This document shows, one piece after another, positions 55,631 to 63,800 of a stretch of DNA of 64,000 nucleotides. Made by a program: the position numbers and the translations under genes. The notes under the pieces are model-generated. The model was given only the letters and a program-made list of their open reading frames with translations, did not search any database and was not told the origin of the DNA. The stretch lies in NCBI RefSeq assembly GCF_001975665.1, contig NZ_CP019419.1:2959501-3023500 (forward strand), given 5' to 3'. Numbering within the stretch: position 1 is the first letter of the stretch; the number at the start of each line of letters is the position of its first letter. Source of the DNA: Polaribacter reichenbachii. GTDB lineage: Bacteria; Bacteroidota; Bacteroidia; Flavobacteriales; Flavobacteriaceae.

Positions 55631-55757
55631 CCGTGTATAATTAATTGCTTGGTTTTAGCCAATTTACGAAAGTCCTCGCGGACTTTCTATCTGTGTTTTA
55701 TTTACTAACTTTAGTGCTTAAAACACGCAACTAATCATACACAACAACGTTGGCATT
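55631..55757. repeat. Cassette-associated repeat R2, main part
   Basis: It runs from CCGTGTATAATTAATTGC through the central palindrome AAAGTCCTCGCGGACTTT to the 3' arm ACACGCAACTAATCATACAC and ends in the core GTTGGCATT (55749-55757). With its 5' core at 54404-54413 it makes a ~137-bp attC-like imperfect palindrome interrupted by ISa. Confidence 0.8.
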
Positions 55758-56669
55758 AATTAAAGAAAATGAATCAAAAATCTAATTATAAAATAGAAAT
55801 TTACATAGGTCTAATTGGTCTTATAATTATTCATCTCTTTTTTATTCCTCAAGCCTTTAGAGGAGAAGTTATCGATGCTGAAAAAGCGAGTAAGTTCGGA
55901 AGTTTTATTGGAGGATACGTAGGAACATTATTTGCGCTTATAAGCGTTATTTTATTATACAAAACTTTAAAAGACCAAAAAGAAGCTTCAGAAATTGAAA
56001 AGTTTGAAAACAGATTTTTCTTACTATTATCACTTCATAAAAATAATACTGAAGAAATTATTTTAGAAAAGGAAAATGGAAAAAAAACATTTGTCCATTT
56101 TATAAGAGAATTTCGTTCAGTCTTTAAAAAGGTTTGTCAAGAATTTGACAATTCAACGCCAATCAAAGATAAAATAAATATATCTTACTTATTCTTTTTT
56201 TATGGAACAGGTTATAACTCAAGAAGAATTTTAAAATCTGAATTATCTAATTATGATGAAATAAAAATTGATAAGATTATAAAGGAATTAAGTAAAGACC
56301 GAAAACAAGATAAAGAAAATGGAAAAAAAAGAAAATTTAAATATTATGGTGGTCATCAATCAAGATTAGGTCATTACTATAGACATTTATTCCAAACAGT
56401 TAAATATGTTCATAACAAACAGTTAAACATAGATAAGAAAGAATATGTTAAAATTTTAAGAGCACAATTATCGAATCACGAACAAGCTATATTTGCTTTG
56501 AATTCACTTTCTTCAATAGGAAGAGAATGGAATGAATTAGGACTTATTAATGAATATGAAATGATTAAAAATATTCCGAATGAATTCTTTAATCCTAATA
56601 ATGAATTTGATTTAAAAACACTTTTTCCTAAAATAACATTTGAATTTGAAGAATAAAACTAATGCCAAC
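55749..56669 (+). mobile_element. Integron-like gene cassette B
   Basis: GTTGGCATTA (55749-55758) at the start and its exact reverse complement TAATGCCAAC (56660-56669) at the end. The single gene starts 10 bp after the left core and stops 3 bp before the right one. Confidence 0.62.
55769..56656 (+). CDS. PutAbiC-type putative phage abortive infection protein
   Basis: 295 aa. Two N-terminal membrane helices (residues ~10-28 and ~48-66, second in FIGGYVGTLFALISVILLYKTLKDQ), then a cytoplasmic domain with FENRFFLLLSLHKNNTEEI near 95, LGHYYRHLFQTVKYV near 205 and YVKILRAQLSNHEQAIFALNSL near 225. This order and these motifs match the putative phage abortive infection (PutAbiC) family. Likely an anti-phage gene; experimental function of the family is little known. 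Confidence 0.8.
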   Translation: MNQKSNYKIEIYIGLIGLIIIHLFFIPQAFRGEVIDAEKASKFGSFIGGYVGTLFALISVILLYKTLKDQKEASEIEKFENRFFLLLSLHKNNTEEIILEKENGKKTFVHFIREFRSVFKKVCQEFDNSTPIKDKINISYLFFFYGTGYNSRRILKSELSNYDEIKIDKIIKELSKDRKQDKENGKKRKFKYYGGHQSRLGHYYRHLFQTVKYVHNKQLNIDKKEYVKILRAQLSNHEQAIFALNSLSSIGREWNELGLINEYEMIKNIPNEFFNPNNEFDLKTLFPKITFEFEE

Positions 56670-56794
56670 ACCATGTAAAAAAATTGCTAGTAAAAGCCTA
56701 CTTACGAAAATCCTCGCGGATTTTCTATTCGGTTTTTATTTACTAAATTACGTGCTAAACCACGCAACAAAGCATACAAAAACACGTTGTAAGC
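56661..56794. repeat. Cassette-associated repeat R3 (intact)
   Basis: 134 bp. 5' core AATGCCAAC, then ACCATGTAAAAAAATTGCTAG, centre ACGAAAATCCTCGCGGATTTT, 3' arm CCACGCAACAAAGCATAC and core GTTGTAAGC (56786-56794). The two arms pair imperfectly with each other, and AAAATCC/GGATTTT makes the apical stem. Confidence 0.82.
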
Positions 56795-57398
56795 AAGCTG
56801 AAAACAAGATTGTAACTTTAACGAAAAACAGTAAAAAGTGAGAAAATTAAAACTTCAAATTCAACTCTCAATTGATGGATTCATTTCTGGCCCAAACGGA
56901 GAAATGGACTGGATGATTTGGAATTGGGATGAAAAACTAAAGAACTTCGTCAAAGAAATAACAGAATCGACTGACACCATTGTATTAGGACGAAAACTTG
57001 CTGAAGGATTTATTCCACATTGGAAATCCAACAAAGAATTGGAAGGTGCTGAAAAAATTAATAACTCAAATAAAATAGTTTTTACAAAAACGCTCGAAAA
57101 TACTGAATGGCAAAATACCCTTTTGGAAAAAGGAGATTTAGTCGAAAAAATAGAAAAATTAAAGTCCTCAACTGGAAATGACATAATTGCCTATGGAGGT
57201 GGCGAATTTGTTTCTTCACTAATTAGAGAAAATTTAATTGACGAATATTATTTTTTCATAAATCCTTCGATTTTGGGGAAAGGAATGCCAATATTTGAGA
57301 AAGTTGATTATAAAACTGAATTAAAATTGGAAAGCGCAAAAGCCTACGAATGTGGAATAACAGTTTTGACATATAAAAAGTAAAAGCCAGCTTACAAT
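56786..57398 (+). mobile_element. Integron-like gene cassette C
   Basis: GTTGTAAGC (56786-56794) and GCTTACAAT (57390-57398): reverse complements except the last base. These cores differ from those of the other cassettes but match each other. One gene, stop 6 bp before the right core. Confidence 0.6.
56838..57383 (+). CDS. RibD C-terminal / dihydrofolate-reductase-like protein
   Basis: 181 aa, GTG start. Matches the RibD_C / DHFR-like fold: KLQIQLSIDGFISGPNGEMDWM at the N-terminus, TDTIVLGRKLAEGF near 45, and NDIIAYGGGEFVSSLIRENLIDEYYFFINPSILGKGMPIF near 114-150. Probably a small NADPH-dependent reductase. Such genes are frequent integron and accessory-region cargo. Substrate unknown. Confidence 0.85.
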   Translation: MRKLKLQIQLSIDGFISGPNGEMDWMIWNWDEKLKNFVKEITESTDTIVLGRKLAEGFIPHWKSNKELEGAEKINNSNKIVFTKTLENTEWQNTLLEKGDLVEKIEKLKSSTGNDIIAYGGGEFVSSLIRENLIDEYYFFINPSILGKGMPIFEKVDYKTELKLESAKAYECGITVLTYKK

Positions 57399-57509
57399 AA
57401 CGTGTATAATTAATGGCTAGTTCTTGCCTACTTACGAAAATCCTCATGGATTTTATATTCGGTTTTTATTTGCTAAATTAGGTGTTTAACCAACGTAACT
57501 AGCCATACA
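57390..57509. repeat. Cassette-associated repeat R4, left part
   Basis: 5' core GCTTACAAT, then AACGTGTATAATTAATGGC, centre ACGAAAATCCTCATGGATTTT, 3' arm CCAACGTAACTAGCCATACA. ISb interrupts it here; the remaining core is at 58734-58749. Confidence 0.8.
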
Positions 57510-57547
57510 GTATTCCAAGATCAAATCCTAATAAAATTTAGTTTTTT

Positions 57548-58540
57548 TTAAGCTACATAATTTTGAAGAACAACATAAGGTGTTCCTCTTTTAACAACTG
57601 CAAATGCTCTTGCTATCAGTTTATTTCTCACATTATTTATCGCTAACATTTTATCTTTTCCTTCTGCTAACTTTTTTTGATAATATAACTTTAACTCACT
57701 ATCATGTTGTATTGCAGAAACACTTGCCATACTCAATAAACTTTTCATCTTTCTATCTCCTAAATAATGACACTGTTTTCGTCTATGAATACTGGTTCCT
57801 GAGCGATGTTCAAAAGGTGCGGTTCCACAATAACTAGAGAATGATCGCCAACTTTTAAACCTTGTAAAATTACCTGTATGATAAATAAGTTGACTAGCAA
57901 CTACAAGGCCAATTCCCTTCATACTTTTAAGTAATTTGTAATTTTTACTCATAGAAACATCATTAAAAATTATTTCTTCAATTCTAATTTCTATTGCTTT
58001 GACTTGCTTTGTGAGATAGTCAATACTTCGTTTTAAACTGATACAACCTAAATCGGTTGTAGAGCTTGTTAAAAGTACTTTCATCTCTTTTAAAGTACCT
58101 TTTAAACCTGCATTATTTCTAACCAACTGATCTCTTAAAGCTAACAATCTACCCAACTCTAAATGAGAGCTGCTTTTAACAGTACTTGGGCTTAATTCTT
58201 CTCGGTGAAGCCAACCATACCTAGCAATTACCTGAGCATCTAACTTATCCGTTTTTTCTTTTACAATGCCAGATGAACGTTTGATTTTTAACGGACTCTC
58301 CTCTACATAAATAACTTTTTTACTGTGTAAATAAAGTGCCAACTTTAAGGAATAATAACCGGTATTCTCAAAACAATAAAAAACAGCACTTTCTTTTGTT
58401 GCCTTTAAGACCCATTTTATAAGCCTTTTGTAACCAGTTAAATCGTTCTTAAACTCTTTGTGTACTTGGGCATGATAACAATAAGCATCAATCGTCTTTT
58501 TGGATACATCAATTCCTACTACTTCTCTGTAATTTTTCAT
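57548..58540 (-). CDS. IS110-family transposase (ISb)
   Basis: 330 aa from the ATG at 58540 (MKNYREVVGIDVSKKTIDAY); the frame is open further upstream, but that part belongs to the non-coding end. DEDD motifs: GIDVSKKTIDAYCYH, CFENTGYYSLKLALYL, KTDKLDAQVIARYG. Transposase_20 part: SMKGIGLVVASQLIYHTG and APFEHRSGTSIHRR with the catalytic serine. Intact. Confidence 0.92.
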   Translation of the reverse strand: MKNYREVVGIDVSKKTIDAYCYHAQVHKEFKNDLTGYKRLIKWVLKATKESAVFYCFENTGYYSLKLALYLHSKKVIYVEESPLKIKRSSGIVKEKTDKLDAQVIARYGWLHREELSPSTVKSSSHLELGRLLALRDQLVRNNAGLKGTLKEMKVLLTSSTTDLGCISLKRSIDYLTKQVKAIEIRIEEIIFNDVSMSKNYKLLKSMKGIGLVVASQLIYHTGNFTRFKSWRSFSSYCGTAPFEHRSGTSIHRRKQCHYLGDRKMKSLLSMASVSAIQHDSELKLYYQKKLAEGKDKMLAINNVRNKLIARAFAVVKRGTPYVVLQNYVA

Positions 58541-58733
58541 ATTTTTACAATTAGAATGATTAAATATGTTGCAAAAACTACTTCCTTTATCGGGGTTTAT
58601 ACGCCTGGTATTCCAAATGGTTCTTTGCAACTTTATAGCAACAGAGGACTCGTACGTGTACTGGAACTGAAAATCTAAAACACGTTATAGTTCTCCTCTG
58701 TTACTAAATAAAGATATATATTACAAACTAAAG
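58541..58733 (-). ncRNA. Predicted bridge RNA region of ISb
   Basis: 193-nt non-coding end upstream of the transposase. Outer stem AACAGAGGACT (58640-58650) with AGTTCTCCTCTGTT (58689-58702). The loop has AAAACACGTT (58677-58686) on one side, which shares AAACACGTT with the right flank (58734-58742) and equals the intact site in R3 over 10 nt. The other side has TGTACTGG, close to the reverse complement of the left flank CCATACA. The same design as ISa with a different guide. Transcribed strand not settled. Confidence 0.6.
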
Positions 58734-58749
58734 AAACACGTTGGCAACA
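58734..58749. repeat. Repeat R4, 3' core (split by ISb)
   Basis: AAACACGTTGGCAACA: the end of R4 beyond ISb, containing the cassette D left core GTTGGCAACA (58740-58749). Confidence 0.7.
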
Positions 58750-60316
58750 ATTTGTATAAAAGCTGTAACATAATAGAAAACTGACAGACTTATTCATCAA
58801 TCAATCAAAAAAATCATTAAATGAATTCATCTATTAAAGCACTATTTTTCGCTTTCATAACCTTTTTAACATTAAATCCCTTTTCTCAAAGCACAAATAA
58901 AGAACTATTCAATAGAATTGACACTTATTTGAAATCGAGCGAAACAAATGGTTTTTCTGGAGTTGTTTTAGTCTCTAAAAAAGGTAAAATTATTTTATCT
59001 AAAGGATATGGATGGGCTGATAGGAAAAATAAAATCCCTAATTCACCATCAACCGTTTTTAATATTGGTTCTGTAACAAAACAATTTACAGCATCGGCTA
59101 TTTTAAAACTCGTAGAACAAGGAAAAATTAAAACATCAGATAAAATAAGCACATATTTTGCCCAGACACCTATTGACAAAAGCGATATAACTATTCATCA
59201 ATTATTAACGCATACATCAGGAATTTCAAATAGAACTGGTGGTTTTAGGTATGATGAGGCTAGTAAAGAACAGTTCCTAAAAGAATTTTTTGAATCAGAA
59301 TTACAATCAAAACCTGGAACAAAACATCAATACGCAAATGCCAACTATATTATGCTCACTGCGATAATAGAAAGAGTTTCAGGACAAACCTATAATTCCT
59401 TTCTAAATGATTTTTTGTTTGTTCCTTCTCAAATGAATAGTACAGGATATAAGAGTGTCAATTTTAGCACAGAAAGACTAGCACACGGCTACTACTATAA
59501 CAGAAATGATGAACAATGGGAAGATTGGGGAACAACTCAAGAGCATCTTCCTTACAATGACAAACATTGGTACAGTATAGGTAAAGGAGATATTCACTCT
59601 ACCGTTGAGGATTTATATAAATGGAATATTGCTTTAAAAAACAATGTAGTCTTAGCATCAAACACAAAACTAGTTCAAGAAACACCATACGTAGCCGAAA
59701 ATGATAAAAAGACATCATTTTATGCATATGGTTGGGCAATATCTCAAAGTAAAAGAGACACTAAAATTGTTGCTCACAATGGTAGTAATGGGCTTTATTT
59801 TGCAGATTTTGTTAGGTTTGTAGACGATGACGTAGTTATCATATACATAACAAATGTGTTTTTAGGACCTGAATCAGAATATGTTGCAAGAGAAATTGGT
59901 AAAATGATTTTTGATTCAAATTATACGCCAAGTCCAATTTCTAGAAATATTTATGAATTAAGTTTTGAGTTTATGAAAACGAACCCATCATCTAATGCAG
60001 CAAAACTACCTGTGTTTTTAAAGAAAAAACTTAATAATGAATTCAAGGATCACGCCATTCTAAATCGACTAGGATTTAGCAGGTTGAAAAAAGAGGACAA
60101 ACCAGATTGGGCATTAGAATTATTTAAGCTTAATGTAAAGCTATTCCCAAAAGATGGTAATTTATGGGATTCACTTGGAGAAGCTTACTTAAAATATAAT
60201 ATGAACGATGAAGCCATCAAAAGTTACACAAAAGCAGTAGAGTTAGGTAATGAAAGTTCAAGGAAAGTATTGAATGAATTATTGAAAAAAGAATAGACAG
60301 AAAAACTGTTGCCAAC
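58740..60316 (+). mobile_element. Integron-like gene cassette D
   Basis: GTTGGCAACA (58740-58749) and its exact reverse complement TGTTGCCAAC (60307-60316) enclose one gene; stop to core 10 bp. Confidence 0.62.
58821..60296 (+). CDS. Exported serine hydrolase (beta-lactamase-like) with C-terminal helical repeats
   Basis: 491 aa. Signal peptide (residues 1-22), then a class C beta-lactamase/DD-peptidase-type domain: FNIGSVTKQFTASAIL with SxxK nucleophile (~80-95), HQYANANY with the YxN motif (~173-180), and VAHNGSNG as the HxG-type third motif (~324). The last ~100 residues contain TPR-like repeats (WALELFKLNVKLFPKDGNLWDSLGEAYLKYN). Probably a periplasmic esterase or peptidase; drug resistance cannot be claimed from sequence. 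Cargo of cassette D. Confidence 0.87.
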   Translation: MNSSIKALFFAFITFLTLNPFSQSTNKELFNRIDTYLKSSETNGFSGVVLVSKKGKIILSKGYGWADRKNKIPNSPSTVFNIGSVTKQFTASAILKLVEQGKIKTSDKISTYFAQTPIDKSDITIHQLLTHTSGISNRTGGFRYDEASKEQFLKEFFESELQSKPGTKHQYANANYIMLTAIIERVSGQTYNSFLNDFLFVPSQMNSTGYKSVNFSTERLAHGYYYNRNDEQWEDWGTTQEHLPYNDKHWYSIGKGDIHSTVEDLYKWNIALKNNVVLASNTKLVQETPYVAENDKKTSFYAYGWAISQSKRDTKIVAHNGSNGLYFADFVRFVDDDVVIIYITNVFLGPESEYVAREIGKMIFDSNYTPSPISRNIYELSFEFMKTNPSSNAAKLPVFLKKKLNNEFKDHAILNRLGFSRLKKEDKPDWALELFKLNVKLFPKDGNLWDSLGEAYLKYNMNDEAIKSYTKAVELGNESSRKVLNELLKKE

Positions 60317-60443
60317 ACCGTATATAATTTATTGCTTGGTTCTAGCCTACTTACGAAAATCCTCGCGGATTTTCTATTCGGTTTGTATTTGCTAAATTTA
60401 CGCTAAACCAACGCAACTAACCATACACAATCACGTAGGCAAT
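60307..60443. repeat. Cassette-associated repeat R5 (intact)
   Basis: 137 bp. 5' core TGTTGCCAAC, arm TATATAATTTATTGCTTGG, centre ACGAAAATCCTCGCGGATTTT, 3' arm AACCAACGCAACTAACCATA and core GTAGGCAAT (60435-60443, GTT changed to GTA). AACCAA/TTGGTT and GCAAC/(A)TTGC pair with a single unpaired C between them, like an extrahelical base of attC. Confidence 0.82.
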
Positions 60444-60453
60444 AATATTGCCC

Positions 60454-60604
60454 TGTCCTGAAATAAGGCTACATAGTTTTAAACATTATGTATAGAAATG
60501 ACAAAGTAATTAGACGGTATTCAGAACCTTTTAAATTAAAAATTTTAGCCGAACTTACAACTGGCAAGCACACAAAGAACGAAATTGTTGCGTTACAATA
60601 TTGA
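60454..60604 (+). pseudogene. IS3-family OrfA remnant
   Basis: TGTCCTGAAATAAGGCTACA at 60454-60473 looks like an IS3-family terminal repeat. From 60488 a 38-codon frame (MYRNDKVIRRYSEPFKLKIL..., stop at 60602-60604) matches the N-terminal helix-turn-helix part of a flavobacterial IS3 OrfA from memory. The remaining ~1 kb of the element is absent. It marks the right edge of the island. Confidence 0.6.
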
Positions 60605-60793
60605 ATCTAAGATGCTAACATCGATAATTGAAGAATTAGAACAACATATCAAATTTAGCTATTCCTTTTTTGATCGGGTGATGATTCTTAGGTGATACTA
60701 TCTTATTTTATTTATAGGGGAGCATAATTAAACTTTTACGCAACGCTGTCTACGATTCATATGCAACGAGTGAGATACTGTTTTGTATTATGC

Positions 60794-60837
60794 TAAAAAA
60801 ACCGAGCCAGTGACTTTACACTTTGACTCGGTTTTTC
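60794..60837 (-). terminator. Terminator of the sorting-domain protein gene
   Basis: On the minus strand AAAAACCGAG (60836-60827) pairs with CTCGGTTTTTT (60805-60795), with a ~20-base loop and T-run. Confidence 0.75.
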
Positions 60838-60862
60838 TATAAGATCGATTATTACTTCTGTG

Positions 60863-63800
60863 CTATCGAATTATTATTTTTCGTTGGGTAGAAATTTTTT
60901 CGTTTTTAACACTAAGTACATAAATACCAGGTGATATACTTGAGACATCGATTGTTGTATGTTCAGACTGCGCATCTACTGTTGTGATAAGTTTACCGGA
61001 TAAAGCCATAATGCTAATCTTTGAATTTACAAACTCAGGGCAGCTAATATTCAGGATATCTTCAGCTGGTGAAGGGTAAACATTCAAAGCATTATATTGT
61101 TGCTTATCAACACTTAAACTGCTATCTACTATATTAAAGTTGTAGGTCTTTTTAGCGATGTTGGTTTGCCAGTTACCGTTAACAGGACGAATAGCTAAAA
61201 TGGCGCTATAACCATTAGCAACCTCTAAAGGAGCTTCCAATTTTACCACTATCGTTTTTTCACCTTCACCCGCAGGTACTGTTATCTTTGTGTTAGTAAT
61301 GTATAAAGGCTGCAGGTCTTTGAGCTCAATGTTAAGGTCTCGCTCTTGTGTTGCAGCATAACTTACCTTAAAGGATAATTCTAATAAATCTTTTGAAAAT
61401 TCTGCTGGAGCATCAATAAAATCAACTAAATCTACAGTAGGCAATAAAGGGCCATCAACCACATCAAATGAATGTTCCTTAGTCATAATGCTTTCCTCTA
61501 TTCCCTTACCTACAGGACAAAGCGCTGTAATTACCTTATAGCCATCAGCAACATGAAGAGCGGATGCCAAAGTAAAAATAACATTCGTTGACGATACTCC
61601 TCTTTCAACAGGTATTGTTTTGCTTTCTATAGTCGTTCCATCAGGATTTTGAAGGGCTACTTTAAGATCTCGTTGCTCATTAGCTCCATAACTTACGGTT
61701 ATCGGAATCTCTAACGCAGCATTTGATATTTTATCTGCAGGACTTACGAAAGCCACTTTTTCTGTAATGTCAAAATCATTCTTGTCTACGCACACCTCTA
61801 GGGCATACCATCGGCCACGAGCAGTAGCAGTACTATTACCTTCTGGTACTTTTCCGTTTGTAACTTGATTCGAAGTTACCCTAATGACATCGCCTGGCTT
61901 TATTGGAGCCTTAGTGTCTATAATCAATTCCTCGATTTCATTTCTTAATTTTTCATCCTCTATGTTATGCGTAGCATCATAAGAAGAAGAAATCTGCTGT
62001 TCTCCTACTTTTGTTCCGTTTACATAAACGGAGTAGGTGCTTTCGCCATCGGGTTCTTGCATAGCGTGAACCTTATAGCGGGCATTACCTTGTGCGGTGC
62101 CATTATAAACTACCTCTGCAGCAATGGGACGATTAATACCATTGGTGCCGTTACATTTTATGATTTCTTTGGCATTTCCTTCCCAAGTTTTACTAACTCT
62201 CCACTCTAATGTTGCTGGGTCATAGCCCTCAATCTCTAGGTCTGTGAAGTCTTTAGCTAATATCGTTTCGCAGCCTTCTATTACAAGGTTTTCACAATTA
62301 GGGTCAACTGTTCCAGTTTCCGACCAATACTTATTCGCTTGTGCTTCTGTTTTATTAGTAAAGTCTCCTAATTTAGCTGCAGTACTAGTTGCCATTACAA
62401 TTTTGTCGATTTGATAGCCATGAGAGCGACCGCAAATGTCCATAGTATAAGTTCCTGCTTGTTCTACTTTTATATTTATCCAGTTGTGTGCGTGGTTTTT
62501 TTCGCCAATACCGTGCAACCAGAATCCAGGATCACTGCGTCCATAAAACTTAAACCAAGATGTTGTTTGCTCAGTACCCCAATAAGCAATACCATCAGAA
62601 AATTTTAGCCATGCATCATTACTTAAATCAGTACCTTGTTGGCCTTCTACTTTTCCTCGTTCTTCTTCATTTTGACGACCAAACCATTTTACCGTATAGG
62701 TACCGGGTGTGTTTATCGTAAAACTATAAGATATGGTGTTATTCGCATTTTGATTTTGGTAAGAGTTAGGGCCATCATAATAAATGTATTTACCACCTGA
62801 AGCATATTCTTCGTCTGTACCAAGCTTCCAGTCTCCTTTTAGCGCTATTCTTTCAGCTTCAAATACGAGTAAACCCTCTGTTTCATATACATCTATTGCA
62901 GGACAGTAGCCATCAGCTTCAGGAATACTACTAGGTTTTATACCACTAATAAATTTAGTCTTTAATTTGCTCGGGTTACCATTTTGGTCGTTATTTAAAA
63001 GAAACCATACCATACCCGCATCAGAAATGTCAGGTTTGCTTTTGGCATCAATATTTAATCGATCCCATAGATACTTACAACTAGGATCAAAATGATCTCT
63101 CAAGAAAAAGTAAGGCGTCCAATTCTTAACGCCATTTATTGAAGACGAACTCCAACCATTATTCAAATTTGAAGACTGGTTTTGATCTATAATGCGTTTA
63201 AAGTTTGTACCCTCACTTACTGGAAAATCATTTAAAATATGCTCTACTCTGTGGTGCTCAGCTCTACGGATATGATTATCGTTATAGTTACTATGGGATA
63301 GAATATAAAGGTGATTTATGGCATCTTCTTTACCATCAGCTTTCACTTTTACTAAGGCTTGGTATAAAAATTCGCTAGGTCCCATTTGTACAAAATACAA
63401 AGGATTATTTGCTGTTGATATCTTAATCTGCTCAGCTAAATGATTAATGGCTGCGGTATTATTAGCAGAAACATCGAAAAAAACAGAGGCATCAAACTCG
63501 GTAAAGAATTCTAAGGCGCCTTCCACACCTTCTTTCATAACATTCGTTTCGGTTGTATGTGCAGGAGAGCCTATAAAGTTATTATAAGAATAATGCACCA
63601 AATTAGCCTCTAGATTTGCATTGGCTAACATGGCTAAAGCGGCTGGTGTTGCACTCCAATCGTCCTCGTCTCCACGTTGCCATGCGGAGTTATAGGTAAA
63701 AGTTTTACCGGCATCTGCAGCAGGTGCATTTGCAGTAACTGTGCCACCCCAAGTGTTTGGGTCTGGTTGGTTATTACCATCTGCACTAATGGCTATACGG

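Larger units (their letters stand above)
57510..58733 (-). mobile_element. IS110-family element ISb inserted in repeat R4
   Basis: About 1.2 kb, a different IS110 member from ISa (transposases clearly diverged). It splits R4 between AGCCATACA and AAACACGTTGGCAACA, that is in the 3' arm, whereas ISa sits in the 5' arm of R2. The right end is TTACAAACTAAAG; the left end is near GTATTCC, within a few bases. Confidence 0.78.
60444..60862. other. Gene-free stretch with IS3-family remnant
   Basis: After R5 it holds an IS3-type end and a truncated transposase start (60454-60604), then about 190 bp with no recognised feature, then the terminator of the next minus-strand gene (60794-60837). Confidence 0.6.

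Noticed and set aside
58541..58630. N-terminal extension of the ISb transposase
   Set aside because: IS110 transposases start close to the GIDVSK motif; the extension falls in the predicted bridge-RNA region.
52221..60443. Repeats R1-R5 as a CRISPR array
   Set aside because: Units are ~135 bp, separated by 0.6-1.6 kb holding genes, and are palindromic throughout.
60605..60790. Rest of the IS3 transposase
   Set aside because: No frame continuing OrfA and no OrfB motif could be found; only the start of the element is recognisable.
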